DNA of 64,000 bases from Acinetobacter baylyi DSM 14961 = CIP 107474 (GTDB lineage: Bacteria > Pseudomonadota > Gammaproteobacteria > Pseudomonadales > Moraxellaceae). The stretch covers positions 294,476 to 358,475 of the forward strand of contig NZ_KB849626.1 of assembly GCF_000368685.1 (NCBI RefSeq), given 5' to 3'. Shown here piece after piece: positions 20,891-29,294 of the stretch; within the stretch, counting starts at the first letter, position 1; each line of letters begins with the position of its first letter. The position numbers and the translations under genes were made by a program. The notes beneath the pieces are model-generated. The model did not search any database. It was not told where the DNA came from and saw only the letters and a program-made list of their open reading frames with translations.

Positions 20891-23680
20891 CTATCCAGCA
20901 CGTAAGTTATTGATTTGCTGATATTGCATAATCGATTCAAAAGATTCTTTTGCGTGTAGAACTCGATCAAGCGTTTCTTGTGTAAAGACACGAAATCCGA
21001 GTTCAGGGCGGAAACCATGAATTTCTTTCACATCCAGTGCTGCCATGAATTTTAAAATTTCAGAGCTGATGACCTGCCCAGGTACTAAAATTGGAAAGCC
21101 AGGCGGATATGGAATTACAAACAGGGCTGAAACCAGTTCACGACCTGATGCAATAGCTACGGCTGCTTCCTGCATATCAATATATTCACAGCTCGAATCT
21201 TCATAGGACAGAAAAAATGCCTGACGAATATTACCGTCACGGGTTTGAATGGCTGGGTTTAGACTTTGACCCCGAAATGCACGATGGAAAGCAGAGAAAT
21301 CAGGTAATGGTGGTTGCTCTTGAGTGAGAGAGTTAACACGTTTTAAGTGAATGCGACGCTCGGCTGAGCTCATGTCAGCTACACGACGATCTACATCACG
21401 TGCAATCTTGACCAGCACTTCAATCAGATAAGCAATTGCAGAACGTGTGGTTCCAATATTGATAATAAACAGAACAGTATTACGAGAGGTCTTATTGATT
21501 TGAATCCCGTATTTATTCATGAGTTCGGTATTTTTGAAGGTATCTCCATCCATCCCGACCATACCAATCATCAGCGTTGCGCGGGTAGGATCCATGACAA
21601 ACTCATCCATGCTCCACGCTTTCTCTAAATTTGCCCAGCCTTTACCTTCATCAAAATAGCTATTGACTCCAGATTCACGGTAAGCAGTTGGAATGATATT
21701 GCCAACGCGCAAGAAGTGGAAATGACGCTTGAGTAAGGGGTGATGCATGACCTGTTCGCGCAGGCTCATCGCAAGTTCAAGCTGTCGCTGTACCAGTTGA
21801 TAACCTTCCATTTCAACCTGACGCCGTCCTACATCCAGCGATGCCAGAATCTGATAATTGGCCGAAGTTGAAGTATGGGTCATGTAAGCTTCAATAAAAG
21901 CTTCTTCGCTCTTTTCTTTAAAATCCTGATCCCAGATATGAATCATGGAACCCTGACGCAGTGCAGTTAAGGTCTTGTGTGTCGAATGCGTTGAATAAAC
22001 GCGAACACGTGCCAAAGCAGGGTCTGGCATGAGACGAGTGTTGATGAGCTGTTGATCATCTTCCCAGTCAATACTGTCTTTCCACTCGGCATATTCTCGG
22101 GCATATTCAGGCGTTTTAAAACGTTCAGCCAGCTTAGCGGCATTGGCCATGGCTGTGCGTTGGCGATAAATGGGATGACAACTTGCAAAAGCAAACCATG
22201 CTTCATCCCATAAAAAAATCAGATCAGGTTTAATGGCCAGGCATTCCATCATCACCCGTTCTACGTCATAGACAACACCATCAAAGGTACAATTGGTGAG
22301 TAGAACCAGTTTAACGCGATCAAGCGTACCTGCTCGTTTAAAGCTCAATAAAGTTTGTTTAATGTGCCAAATTGGCACCGCCCCATACATTGAGTATTCA
22401 TTGAGTGGATACGAATCGAGATAGGCGGCACTGGCGCCTGTAAGCACCAAACCATAATGATGTGATTTATGACAGTTGCGATCTACCAGTACAATATCAC
22501 CTTCACGTACCAGAGATTGCACCACAATCTTGTTACAGGTGGAGGTTCCATTGGTTGCAAAGAAAGTCCGTTTGGCACCAAATGCACGGGCTGCATATTC
22601 CTGCGCATGTTTTAATGGGCCAACAGGTTCCAGTAATGAATCCAGACCGCCTGAAGTGGCTGATGTTTCGGCCATAAATAAATTCATGCCATAAAACTGT
22701 GCCAGATCACCAATCCAGTTGCTATTAAGAATGGCTTTACCACGTGCCAGTGGCAGTGCATGGAACATACCTGTTGGTTGTTTGGAATAATCGCGTAATG
22801 CATTAAAGAATGGTGTACGGTAACGCTCACCCACACCTTTCATAATCGCATTGTAGAGCTCGATATGGTCTTCTTCGCCAAAGAAAATGCGTTTAAAGAT
22901 TTCACTGCCAGCATGAGAAGCAATATTTTCCACACCTGCATCGGTCACTAAATAGAGATCCAGTTCTGGACGTAACTTCGCGATATGGCGGCCTAATAGT
23001 GTTCCACGCTCCATTTCTGGAAGGGATTCAATATCCTGATCGACATCTATAAATAAACGTTCCAGCATATCAACATGATTGACCGATCGTGCTGGAAAGC
23101 CGTGCCGAATCACCACAGCTTGTAAGTTGAAATTAATTAGGGATGCAATCAGGGCATCTTCAAAGCTCGGAACAACCACAATATCAAAAATAAATGGATC
23201 GTCAGAACAGCGCTTGCTAATCACTCGACGACGCAGTGCATCCTCTTCTGCTGGAGACATTTCATCCACGATGAGCACTTCAAAATAAGGCTGAGATAGA
23301 CGTGCCTGTTGCTCACTTGTGGTTTCAATGTGAGAGGGTAATTCACGTTCACTTTGGAGCACTTTGTTATCGTGACGATAAGTCCCCGCAGACAAGGCAC
23401 GATGAATACGGCGTGCAAGCTGTCGAGCGGTAGTAAAATCTTCACGTTCAATATACTGACAGAGTTCAGCAAAAACTCGCTTGCTTGGAAATGCCCAATA
23501 ACTTTCAATTGGAATTAAAAAATCCAGAGTGAGCCGTAAACGAGTTAAAACTTTGGCACGATCTTGGTTATTAATCTGAAGATCTGCCAGATACCCAATA
23601 TCTTCTACGAGATTAATCCAGCTATCAGAACGTATCTCCCATACGCTACGATGCTGGCTTAATGAATTTGTATTCGTCAT
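20891..23680 (-). CDS. Orn/Lys/Arg decarboxylase family PLP enzyme with long N-terminus
   Basis: Fold-type I PLP decarboxylase related to inducible lysine/arginine decarboxylases. Motifs in order are ATNGTSTCNKIV, VDRNCHKSHHYGL, LTNCTFDGVVYD, FLWDEAWFAFA and STHKTLTALRQGS, with the Schiff-base lysine at residue 569. The C-terminal domain has YPPGFPILVPG. At 929 residues it is about 170-200 longer than AdiA or LdcC: a helical, Arg-rich N-terminal section precedes the receiver-like wing domain. Substrate not assignable. It is second in the operon, 59 bases after the nitrilase-like gene. Confidence 0.85.
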   Translation of the reverse strand: MTNTNSLSQHRSVWEIRSDSWINLVEDIGYLADLQINNQDRAKVLTRLRLTLDFLIPIESYWAFPSKRVFAELCQYIEREDFTTARQLARRIHRALSAGTYRHDNKVLQSERELPSHIETTSEQQARLSQPYFEVLIVDEMSPAEEDALRRRVISKRCSDDPFIFDIVVVPSFEDALIASLINFNLQAVVIRHGFPARSVNHVDMLERLFIDVDQDIESLPEMERGTLLGRHIAKLRPELDLYLVTDAGVENIASHAGSEIFKRIFFGEEDHIELYNAIMKGVGERYRTPFFNALRDYSKQPTGMFHALPLARGKAILNSNWIGDLAQFYGMNLFMAETSATSGGLDSLLEPVGPLKHAQEYAARAFGAKRTFFATNGTSTCNKIVVQSLVREGDIVLVDRNCHKSHHYGLVLTGASAAYLDSYPLNEYSMYGAVPIWHIKQTLLSFKRAGTLDRVKLVLLTNCTFDGVVYDVERVMMECLAIKPDLIFLWDEAWFAFASCHPIYRQRTAMANAAKLAERFKTPEYAREYAEWKDSIDWEDDQQLINTRLMPDPALARVRVYSTHSTHKTLTALRQGSMIHIWDQDFKEKSEEAFIEAYMTHTSTSANYQILASLDVGRRQVEMEGYQLVQRQLELAMSLREQVMHHPLLKRHFHFLRVGNIIPTAYRESGVNSYFDEGKGWANLEKAWSMDEFVMDPTRATLMIGMVGMDGDTFKNTELMNKYGIQINKTSRNTVLFIINIGTTRSAIAYLIEVLVKIARDVDRRVADMSSAERRIHLKRVNSLTQEQPPLPDFSAFHRAFRGQSLNPAIQTRDGNIRQAFFLSYEDSSCEYIDMQEAAVAIASGRELVSALFVIPYPPGFPILVPGQVISSEILKFMAALDVKEIHGFRPELGFRVFTQETLDRVLHAKESFESIMQYQQINNLRAG

Positions 23681-23739
23681 AAGCTTATATCTTTGTTATC
23701 AATCTTTCTTTATCTTTTACGTTTTAGTTTTTAATCAAT

Positions 23740-24603
23740 TTAGTCGTCTGGTTTGACCAATGGACCTAAACTATCCAGATAAGGGAAAGCTGTCGTATCT
23801 TGATAAACTGTAAAATTACAGTCACGATCTCTAAAACTTTTTAGAGGCTGGCCTAGGCTGCGTAAGCCACGTCTACGCTCCCTGCGTACTTTTTCAAGGT
23901 CAACATCAATAGGAATAATTTCTGGGCCTGCCTCAGATTGATGCAGAACATAACCAGATGGATCAATTACGATAGATCGACCAATACCGCCGTCTCCAAC
24001 ACCGTTAATATCAATAAAATAAACCTGATTTTGTGCAGCGGATGCCCGTGCAATTGAAAGCTCAATATCACGGTCAATGGTATCGGTCATGGTTGGATGC
24101 AAAATCACTTCCGCGCCCATGGCGACCAAAGTACGCGTTGTTTCTGGGAACCACATGTCATAGCAGATCGAAACGCCAAAGCGCCCCACCTCTGGCACGT
24201 CAAAAACACAGAACTCATTACCACCAGCGACACTTTTTTCATAAGGACGAAATGGAAACATCTTGCGATAACGTGCAACAATTTGTCCTTGAGGATTAAT
24301 CACAGATAACGTGTTGTAAATGACGTCACCTTCTGGGCTTTCGACACGTTCAAACAATGAACCTGGAATCAGCCATAGTCCCGTTTCACGGGCAAGTTCG
24401 GCCAATTGCGCTTCGGTCTGGCTTGGAAAAACTTCTGCGGTACTATGCTTTGGTCCTAACGGGGCGAGTTCTGAAAATAAAACCATTTTGACCCATGGAT
24501 AACGCATGCGAATATGACGCATATAATTACCCATTTGTTCTACATTACTGGTAAATGCAGAGACCTGCATTTGTATGCCGGCGATACCAAAGTTGCTTAA
24601 CAT
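23740..24603 (-). CDS. Carbon-nitrogen hydrolase (nitrilase superfamily amidase)
   Basis: Nitrilase-superfamily amidase with the Glu45-Lys114-Cys147 triad: FSELAPLG, RYRKMFPF and SICYDMWFPET. It resembles N-carbamoylputrescine and omega-amidases more than true nitrilases. Length 287 residues is typical. AAGGAGAAAAT precedes the ATG, a strong ribosome binding site. It is the first gene of the minus-strand operon with the PLP decarboxylase, ATP-grasp ligase and Ntn hydrolase, so its substrate is probably an amide made in that pathway. Exact substrate unknown. Confidence 0.85.
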   Translation of the reverse strand: MLSNFGIAGIQMQVSAFTSNVEQMGNYMRHIRMRYPWVKMVLFSELAPLGPKHSTAEVFPSQTEAQLAELARETGLWLIPGSLFERVESPEGDVIYNTLSVINPQGQIVARYRKMFPFRPYEKSVAGGNEFCVFDVPEVGRFGVSICYDMWFPETTRTLVAMGAEVILHPTMTDTIDRDIELSIARASAAQNQVYFIDINGVGDGGIGRSIVIDPSGYVLHQSEAGPEIIPIDVDLEKVRRERRRGLRSLGQPLKSFRDRDCNFTVYQDTTAFPYLDSLGPLVKPDD

Positions 24604-25407
24604 ATTTTCTCCTTACTTGCTTTTCCAGAGATCATGAACATCAAGCATCGAACCTACAGTTAAATTACATAATGCATCATCGCTGGAATTGATTTGTATC
24701 CGCACCATTTCAATAAAGACACAAATCTATGAGCCACTATTAATCAAATTTGGCAATAAAAAAATCAAATTAATTGCATAAAAAATCTATTTTTTTTGAA
24801 AAAAACCTATCACTCCATGATCATTTTTTTGACACCTTTAAAGTTAATTTCTGCCTTCAATCACACTCAAGCAAGTGCCAATTTTTAAAAATAATCAGGA
24901 GCCAATTTTAGCTATTGTAAAGTATTGTTAAATAAATATGTTTTAGCAAGTCTTGTAATTTTTATTGAAAAAATGATTAAAAAATAATAGGCAAGAATTT
25001 TTGCATATTTGAAGAAAGATGAACTTTTTTGATCAAAATCGGCTTAGAGGCAATCAGACAAAAGCTTTTCTATTCAAGTCGCTTTTAAGCAGAGTTTTTA
25101 AGAAAGTGGATAAATCACTTAATACTTAATAGGTTTTAAGTCTATAAAAGTAAAAAAATACAAGAAATAATCGTGAGTTGTAAATCAAGCTGTAAGAATG
25201 AAATTTTTGAATCAAGGAGAAAAAGTGACAATTTTGAAATAAGACCGATGAAAAGCTTACTGAAATAATTGTTACGAGATTGTAGTTTGATTGAAAAATA
25301 TCCGAAATAACCTACCAAACTCCTACCTTATTGGACTTATCTTATTTTAATTGAGAATCATTCTTACATATGGTTCTTAATTCTTAAAAATACACGGAGA
25401 TAATAAA
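24604..25407. other. Long AT-rich intergenic region between divergent operon and adhP
   Basis: 804 bases with no convincing gene. It must contain the promoter of the minus-strand amidase operon and that of adhP. Visible elements are a Fur-box-like palindrome TGAGAATCATTCTTA at 25352-25366, about 40 bases before adhP, and AAAGTGACAATTTT at 25222-25235, which recurs as an arm of the inverted repeat upstream of comP. Several T and A runs (24755-24835) suggest bent DNA. No terminator or small RNA was identified. Confidence 0.6.
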
Positions 25408-26439
25408 ATGGGAAGTTTAATGAAAGCTGCAGTAGTCACTGCTTTTAATCAACCGTTAGAGATCAAGGATGTAGAAATACCGAAAGTTACTTCAGGCAAA
25501 GTATTGGTGAAGATGATTGCAACGGGAGTCTGTCATACCGATTTACACGCTATGCACGGTGATTGGCCGATCAAACCCAGTCTCCCTTTCATTCCTGGAC
25601 ACGAAGGTGTAGGTGAGGTGGTCGAAATTGGAGAAGGCATTACACACTTAAAAATTGGCGATACAGTGGGTGTTCCTTGGTTATATTCGGCATGTGGTCA
25701 TTGTGACCATTGTTACGCCGGCTGGGAAACATTATGTAAGCAACAGCAAAACTCTGGTTACTCTGTAAATGGTAGTTTTGCAGAATACTGTCTGGCCGAT
25801 GGCGAATATGTTGGAGTGATTCCTGAGGGCGTAGATTTACTTGAAATCGCGCCAATTTTATGTGCAGGGGTAACTGTATATAAAGGTTTAAAAATGACAG
25901 AAGCCAAAACTGGTGATTGGGTTGCAATTTCTGGTATTGGTGGCTTAGGTCATGTTGCCGTACAGTATGCAAAAACGATGGGCTTTAATGTGGTTGCAAT
26001 TGATGTAGATGACAGCAAATTGGAACTTGCCAAACAGTTAGGTGCAGATGTGGGAATCAATGCACTTAAAGTTGATGTAAAAGAAGAGGTCCTAAAAGCG
26101 ACAGGTGAAGGTTGTCATGGGGTATTGGTGACTGCTGTTTCTCCTAAGGCTTTTGAACAGGCAGTATCCGTTGTACGACGTGGTGGAACCATGGTTTTAA
26201 ACGGCTTACCACCAGGTAAATTTGACCTTTCAATTTTTGATATGGTGCTGGATGGAATCACCGTGCGTGGTTCGATTGTAGGAACTCGGCTGGATCTGAA
26301 AGAAGCGTTGGATATTGCAGCGCGTGGAAAAGTAAAAGCACATATTAGCGTAGAACCCCTAGAAAATATCAATGATATTTTTGAGCGAATGGAACAGGGT
26401 AAAATTGATGGACGTATTGTGATTGACCTTAAACTCTAA
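25408..26439 (+). CDS. adhP: Zinc-dependent alcohol dehydrogenase AdhP
   Basis: Medium-chain NAD-dependent alcohol dehydrogenase interconverting primary alcohols (ethanol type) and aldehydes. Catalytic zinc ligands are Cys42 (GVCHTDLH), His65 (GHEGVGEV) and a Cys near 152 (ILCAGVT). The structural zinc site is Cys96, 99, 102 and 110. The Rossmann motif is [13 protein letters not shown] and the NAD-selecting acid is in [14 protein letters not shown] lies before the ATG at 25408; the ATG at 25420 is an alternative. Single gene followed by a terminator. Length 343 residues. Confidence 0.92.
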   Translation: MGSLMKAAVVTAFNQPLEIKDVEIPKVTSGKVLVKMIATGVCHTDLHAMHGDWPIKPSLPFIPGHEGVGEVVEIGEGITHLKIGDTVGVPWLYSACGHCDHCYAGWETLCKQQQNSGYSVNGSFAEYCLADGEYVGVIPEGVDLLEIAPILCAGVTVYKGLKMTEAKTGDWVAISGIGGLGHVAVQYAKTMGFNVVAIDVDDSKLELAKQLGADVGINALKVDVKEEVLKATGEGCHGVLVTAVSPKAFEQAVSVVRRGGTMVLNGLPPGKFDLSIFDMVLDGITVRGSIVGTRLDLKEALDIAARGKVKAHISVEPLENINDIFERMEQGKIDGRIVIDLKL

Positions 26440-26457
26440 GTTAAATAGTTTAATTAG

Positions 26458-26490
26458 AACCAGTCTTTAAGGCTGGTTTTATAATTTTTA
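26458..26490 (+). terminator. Terminator after adhP
   Basis: AACCAG (26458-26463) pairs with CTGGTT (26473-26478) around a 9-base loop, followed by a T-rich tract (TTATAATTTTT). Confidence 0.8.
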
Positions 26491-26595
26491 AGGCGATGAA
26501 ATAAAATCAGTATTTGTGACTATCATCCATCATATAGGAGATACACAGTAGATCTATCATTCCGAATAGGTGTCTCATAAAGACAATAACTCAAT

Positions 26596-26642
26596 AAAGT
26601 GACAATTTTTTACAATACGCACCTGACAAAAATTGTCACTTT
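26596..26642. repeat. Perfect 15-bp inverted repeat upstream of comP
   Basis: AAAGTGACAATTTTT at 26596-26610 is repeated exactly in reverse complement at 26628-26642, separated by 17 bases. It lies about 90 bases upstream of the sigma-54 core promoter of comP, where an activator would bind. Fourteen bases of the arm recur as a single copy at 25222-25235, upstream of adhP. It could be an operator pair, a transcription-blocking hairpin, or the trace of a small mobile element; the recurrence favours a regulator site. The rest of the 26440-26806 gap holds only the adhP terminator and the promoter. Confidence 0.75.
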
Positions 26643-26733
26643 CTTACACTTTATGTAAATAAAAAAAGATGGATAGAATTAAAATATTTATTTAAGTATA
26701 TGATTGTATTATTTAAAAAAATATTTTTAAAAC

Positions 26734-26750
26734 TTGGCACACTCTATGCA
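26734..26750 (+). promoter_or_regulatory. Sigma-54 promoter of comP
   Basis: TTGGCACACTCTATGCA has the invariant GG and GC with 10 bases between. TTGGCAC is a perfect -24 element. Transcription would start near 26761, giving a leader of about 46 bases. Major type IV pilin genes are commonly driven by RpoN with the PilSR two-component system; PilR binding here is inferred. Confidence 0.85.
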
Positions 26751-26806
26751 ATAACTTATACAGCGACCAACGCGAAATAAAATCACAACATTGGTGGAGA
26801 AATTTT

Positions 26807-27250
26807 ATGAATGCACAAAAGGGTTTTACCTTAATTGAATTGATGATTGTCATTGCGATCATTGGTATTTTGGCAGCGATTGCGATTCCTGCTTATACAG
26901 ATTATACAGTCCGTGCACGTGTTTCTGAAGGATTAACAGCAGCATCATCCATGAAAACGACGGTTTCAGAAAATATTTTAAATGCAGGTGCATTAGTTGC
27001 AGGTACTCCTTCAACTGCAGGCTCATCTTGCGTTGGAGTCCAAGAAATTTCAGCAAGTAATGCCACTACGAACGTAGCAACTGCTACATGTGGAGCGAGT
27101 AGTGCTGGACAAATCATTGTAACTATGGATACTACTAAGGCTAAGGGCGCTAATATAACATTAACGCCAACATATGCTAGTGGCGCTGTAACATGGAAAT
27201 GTACGACAACTTCTGATAAAAAATATGTACCATCAGAATGTCGTGGTTGA
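26807..27250 (+). CDS. comP: Type IV major pilin, ComP/PilA-like
   Basis: Pilus subunit needed for DNA uptake and/or twitching. The prepilin leader is MNAQKG and cleavage before Phe7 gives [16 protein letters not shown] with the conserved Glu5. The mature 141-residue protein has four cysteines: Cys75 and Cys95 frame a Ser/Ala/Thr-rich segment, and Cys130 and Cys144 close the C-terminal D-loop. Ser82 and Ser84 lie between the first pair, where PglS enzymes glycosylate ComP in other Acinetobacter. There is no C-terminal serine, so it is not a TfpO-type substrate. TGGTGGAGAAATTTT precedes the ATG. Confidence 0.93.
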   Translation: MNAQKGFTLIELMIVIAIIGILAAIAIPAYTDYTVRARVSEGLTAASSMKTTVSENILNAGALVAGTPSTAGSSCVGVQEISASNATTNVATATCGASSAGQIIVTMDTTKAKGANITLTPTYASGAVTWKCTTTSDKKYVPSECRG

Positions 27251-27271
27251 TAGTAGTACTATATGGCTTTA

Positions 27272-27299
27272 AAAGAAGAACTTTTATAAGTTCTTCTTT
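27272..27299 (+). terminator. Intercistronic hairpin between comP and pglS
   Basis: AAAGAAGAACTT (27272-27283) and its exact complement AAGTTCTTCTTT (27288-27299) form a 12-bp stem with a 4-base loop. Only a short T tract follows, so it may act as a partial terminator or as a 3' stabiliser of the abundant pilin transcript rather than a full stop. Confidence 0.75.
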
Positions 27300-27311
27300 A
27301 AATTATAAAAA

Positions 27312-28958
27312 ATGAATAGTATTTTTAAAAAAATCAAAAATTACACGATAGTTTCTGGTGTATTTTTCCTTGGTAGTGCTTTTATAATTCCAAATACTTC
27401 AAATTTATCTTCTACTTTATATAAAGAGCTAATTGCAGTTTTAGGTTTGCTAATATTGCTAACTGTGAAGTCCTTTGATTATAAAAAAATTCTAATTCCT
27501 AAAAATTTTTACTGGTTCTTATTTGTCATATTCATAATTTTTATTCAGTTAATTGTAGGTGAGATTTATTTTTTCCAAGATTTTTTCTTTTCAATTTCAT
27601 TTTTAGTAATTCTATTTCTGAGTTTTCTTTTAGGTTTTAATGAAAGATTAAATGGTGATGACCTAATAGTAAAAAAGATTGCTTGGATTTTTATTATTGT
27701 GGTTCAGATTTCATTTCTTATTGCTATAAATCAAAAAATAGAAATAGTTCAAAATTTTTTTCTATTTAGCTCCTCATATAATGGTCGTTCTACTGCTAAT
27801 CTGGGTCAACCAAATCAATTTTCGACTTTGATTTTAATAACTTTATTTCTATTATGCTATTTAAGAGAAAAAAATAGTTTAAATAATATGGTATTTAATA
27901 TTTTATCTTTTTGTTTGATTTTTGCTAATGTAATGACGCAGTCTAGAAGTGCATGGATAAGTGTAATTCTGATTTCTCTATTATATCTTTTAAAATTTCA
28001 AAAAAAGATAGAATTAAGAAGAGTTATTTTTTTCAATATTGTATTTTGGACATTAGTTTATTGTGTTCCATTACTATTTAATTTAATTTTTTTTCAAAAA
28101 AATAGCTATTCTACGTTTGATCGTCTTACTATGGGATCTTCTCGGTTTGAAATTTGGCCTCAATTATTAAAAGCTGTATTTCATAAACCATTTATCGGAT
28201 ATGGTTGGGGTCAGACAGGAGTAGCACAATTAGAAACAATTAATAAATCTTCAACAAAAGGAGAATGGTTTACATACTCACACAATTTGTTCTTAGATTT
28301 AATGTTATGGAATGGTTTTTTTATAGGTTTAATAATCTCTATTTTAATTTTATGCTTTTTGATTGAGCTATATTCTTCAATTAAAAATAAATCTGATTTA
28401 TTTTTATTTTTTTGTGTTGTGGCTTTTTTTGTACATTGTTTATTGGAATATCCTTTTGCATATACTTACTTTTTAATTCCTGTTGGCTTTCTATGTGGTT
28501 ATATCTCTACTCAAAATATCAAAAATTCTATATCTTATTTTAATTTATCAAAAAGAAAATTGACTTTGTTTCTTGGGTGTTGTTGGTTAGGCTATGTAGC
28601 TTTTTGGGTTGAAGTTTTAGATATTTCAAAGAAAAATGAAATATATGCTAGACAATTTCTTTTTAGTAATCATGTTAAATTTTATAATATAGAAAACTAT
28701 ATACTTGATGGCTTTTCTAAACAATTAGATTTTCAATATTTAGACTATTGTGAACTGAAAGATAAATATCAACTATTAGATTTTAAGAAAGTTGCTTATC
28801 GATATCCAAATGCATCTATTGTTTATAAGTATTATTCAATTTCTGCTGAAATGAAAATGGATCAAAAAAGTGCAAATCAAATTATAAGAGCATATAGTGT
28901 AATAAAAAATCAAAAAATTATAAAACCTAAGTTAAAATTTTGTTCAATAGAATATTGA
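27312..28958 (+). CDS. pglS: ComP-associated O-oligosaccharyltransferase (PglS-like, Wzy_C family)
   Basis: Polytopic inner-membrane enzyme that moves a lipid-linked glycan onto the pilin in the periplasm. About 11-12 hydrophobic helices are visible in 548 residues. NGRSTANLGQPNQFSTL and FIGYGWGQTGVAQ, followed by TYSHNLFLDLMLWNG, match the conserved periplasmic loops of the Wzy_C/PglL family, with His in the last. Its position directly after a ComP-type pilin with internal rather than terminal serine sites points to the PglS subclass. The gene is much richer in A/T than the flanking core genes. Assignment to PglS rather than TfpO or general PglL is inferred. Confidence 0.82.
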   Translation: MNSIFKKIKNYTIVSGVFFLGSAFIIPNTSNLSSTLYKELIAVLGLLILLTVKSFDYKKILIPKNFYWFLFVIFIIFIQLIVGEIYFFQDFFFSISFLVILFLSFLLGFNERLNGDDLIVKKIAWIFIIVVQISFLIAINQKIEIVQNFFLFSSSYNGRSTANLGQPNQFSTLILITLFLLCYLREKNSLNNMVFNILSFCLIFANVMTQSRSAWISVILISLLYLLKFQKKIELRRVIFFNIVFWTLVYCVPLLFNLIFFQKNSYSTFDRLTMGSSRFEIWPQLLKAVFHKPFIGYGWGQTGVAQLETINKSSTKGEWFTYSHNLFLDLMLWNGFFIGLIISILILCFLIELYSSIKNKSDLFLFFCVVAFFVHCLLEYPFAYTYFLIPVGFLCGYISTQNIKNSISYFNLSKRKLTLFLGCCWLGYVAFWVEVLDISKKNEIYARQFLFSNHVKFYNIENYILDGFSKQLDFQYLDYCELKDKYQLLDFKKVAYRYPNASIVYKYYSISAEMKMDQKSANQIIRAYSVIKNQKIIKPKLKFCSIEY

Positions 28959-29294
28959 TATATTTTATTATCAATTGATAATCATTATTATTATATTGAG
29001 TGGTTTTATTTTTGAATTTATTTAAATAATGTATATATTTTTAAAATATTCATTTTTTTATTCTAAATATTACAATTGTTAAATTTTTCTTAAAATAAAT
29101 AATAATAGCTTTATTTTAAAAATATAATTAAAACAATTACTTATTTTTCATTTATTCAATATTTTATTTTGAGTTAATGCTCTAAAAATATTTTTAATTA
29201 TTTAATATAAATTTATAGATTTGTTCAAAGTTTGGTCTTATAATGTGCTTACTGTTTATTTATTTTGTTTTAATTTTATTTCTTGGTGTCTCTT
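28959..29294. promoter_or_regulatory. AT-rich intergenic region before the Csu-like operon
   Basis: 336 bases, overwhelmingly A/T, without a gene. TGATAATCATTATTA at 28976-28990 matches the 7-1-7 Fur consensus at 13 of 14 specified positions. A candidate -10 element TATAAT lies at 29239-29244, about 50 bases before the pilin ATG, with no good -35. No clear terminator for pglS is visible. Confidence 0.5.

Noticed and set aside
24864..24890. TTGGCAC on the minus strand upstream of the amidase operon, as a sigma-54 promoter
   Set aside because: The -12 GC is absent at the required spacing (AG is found instead).
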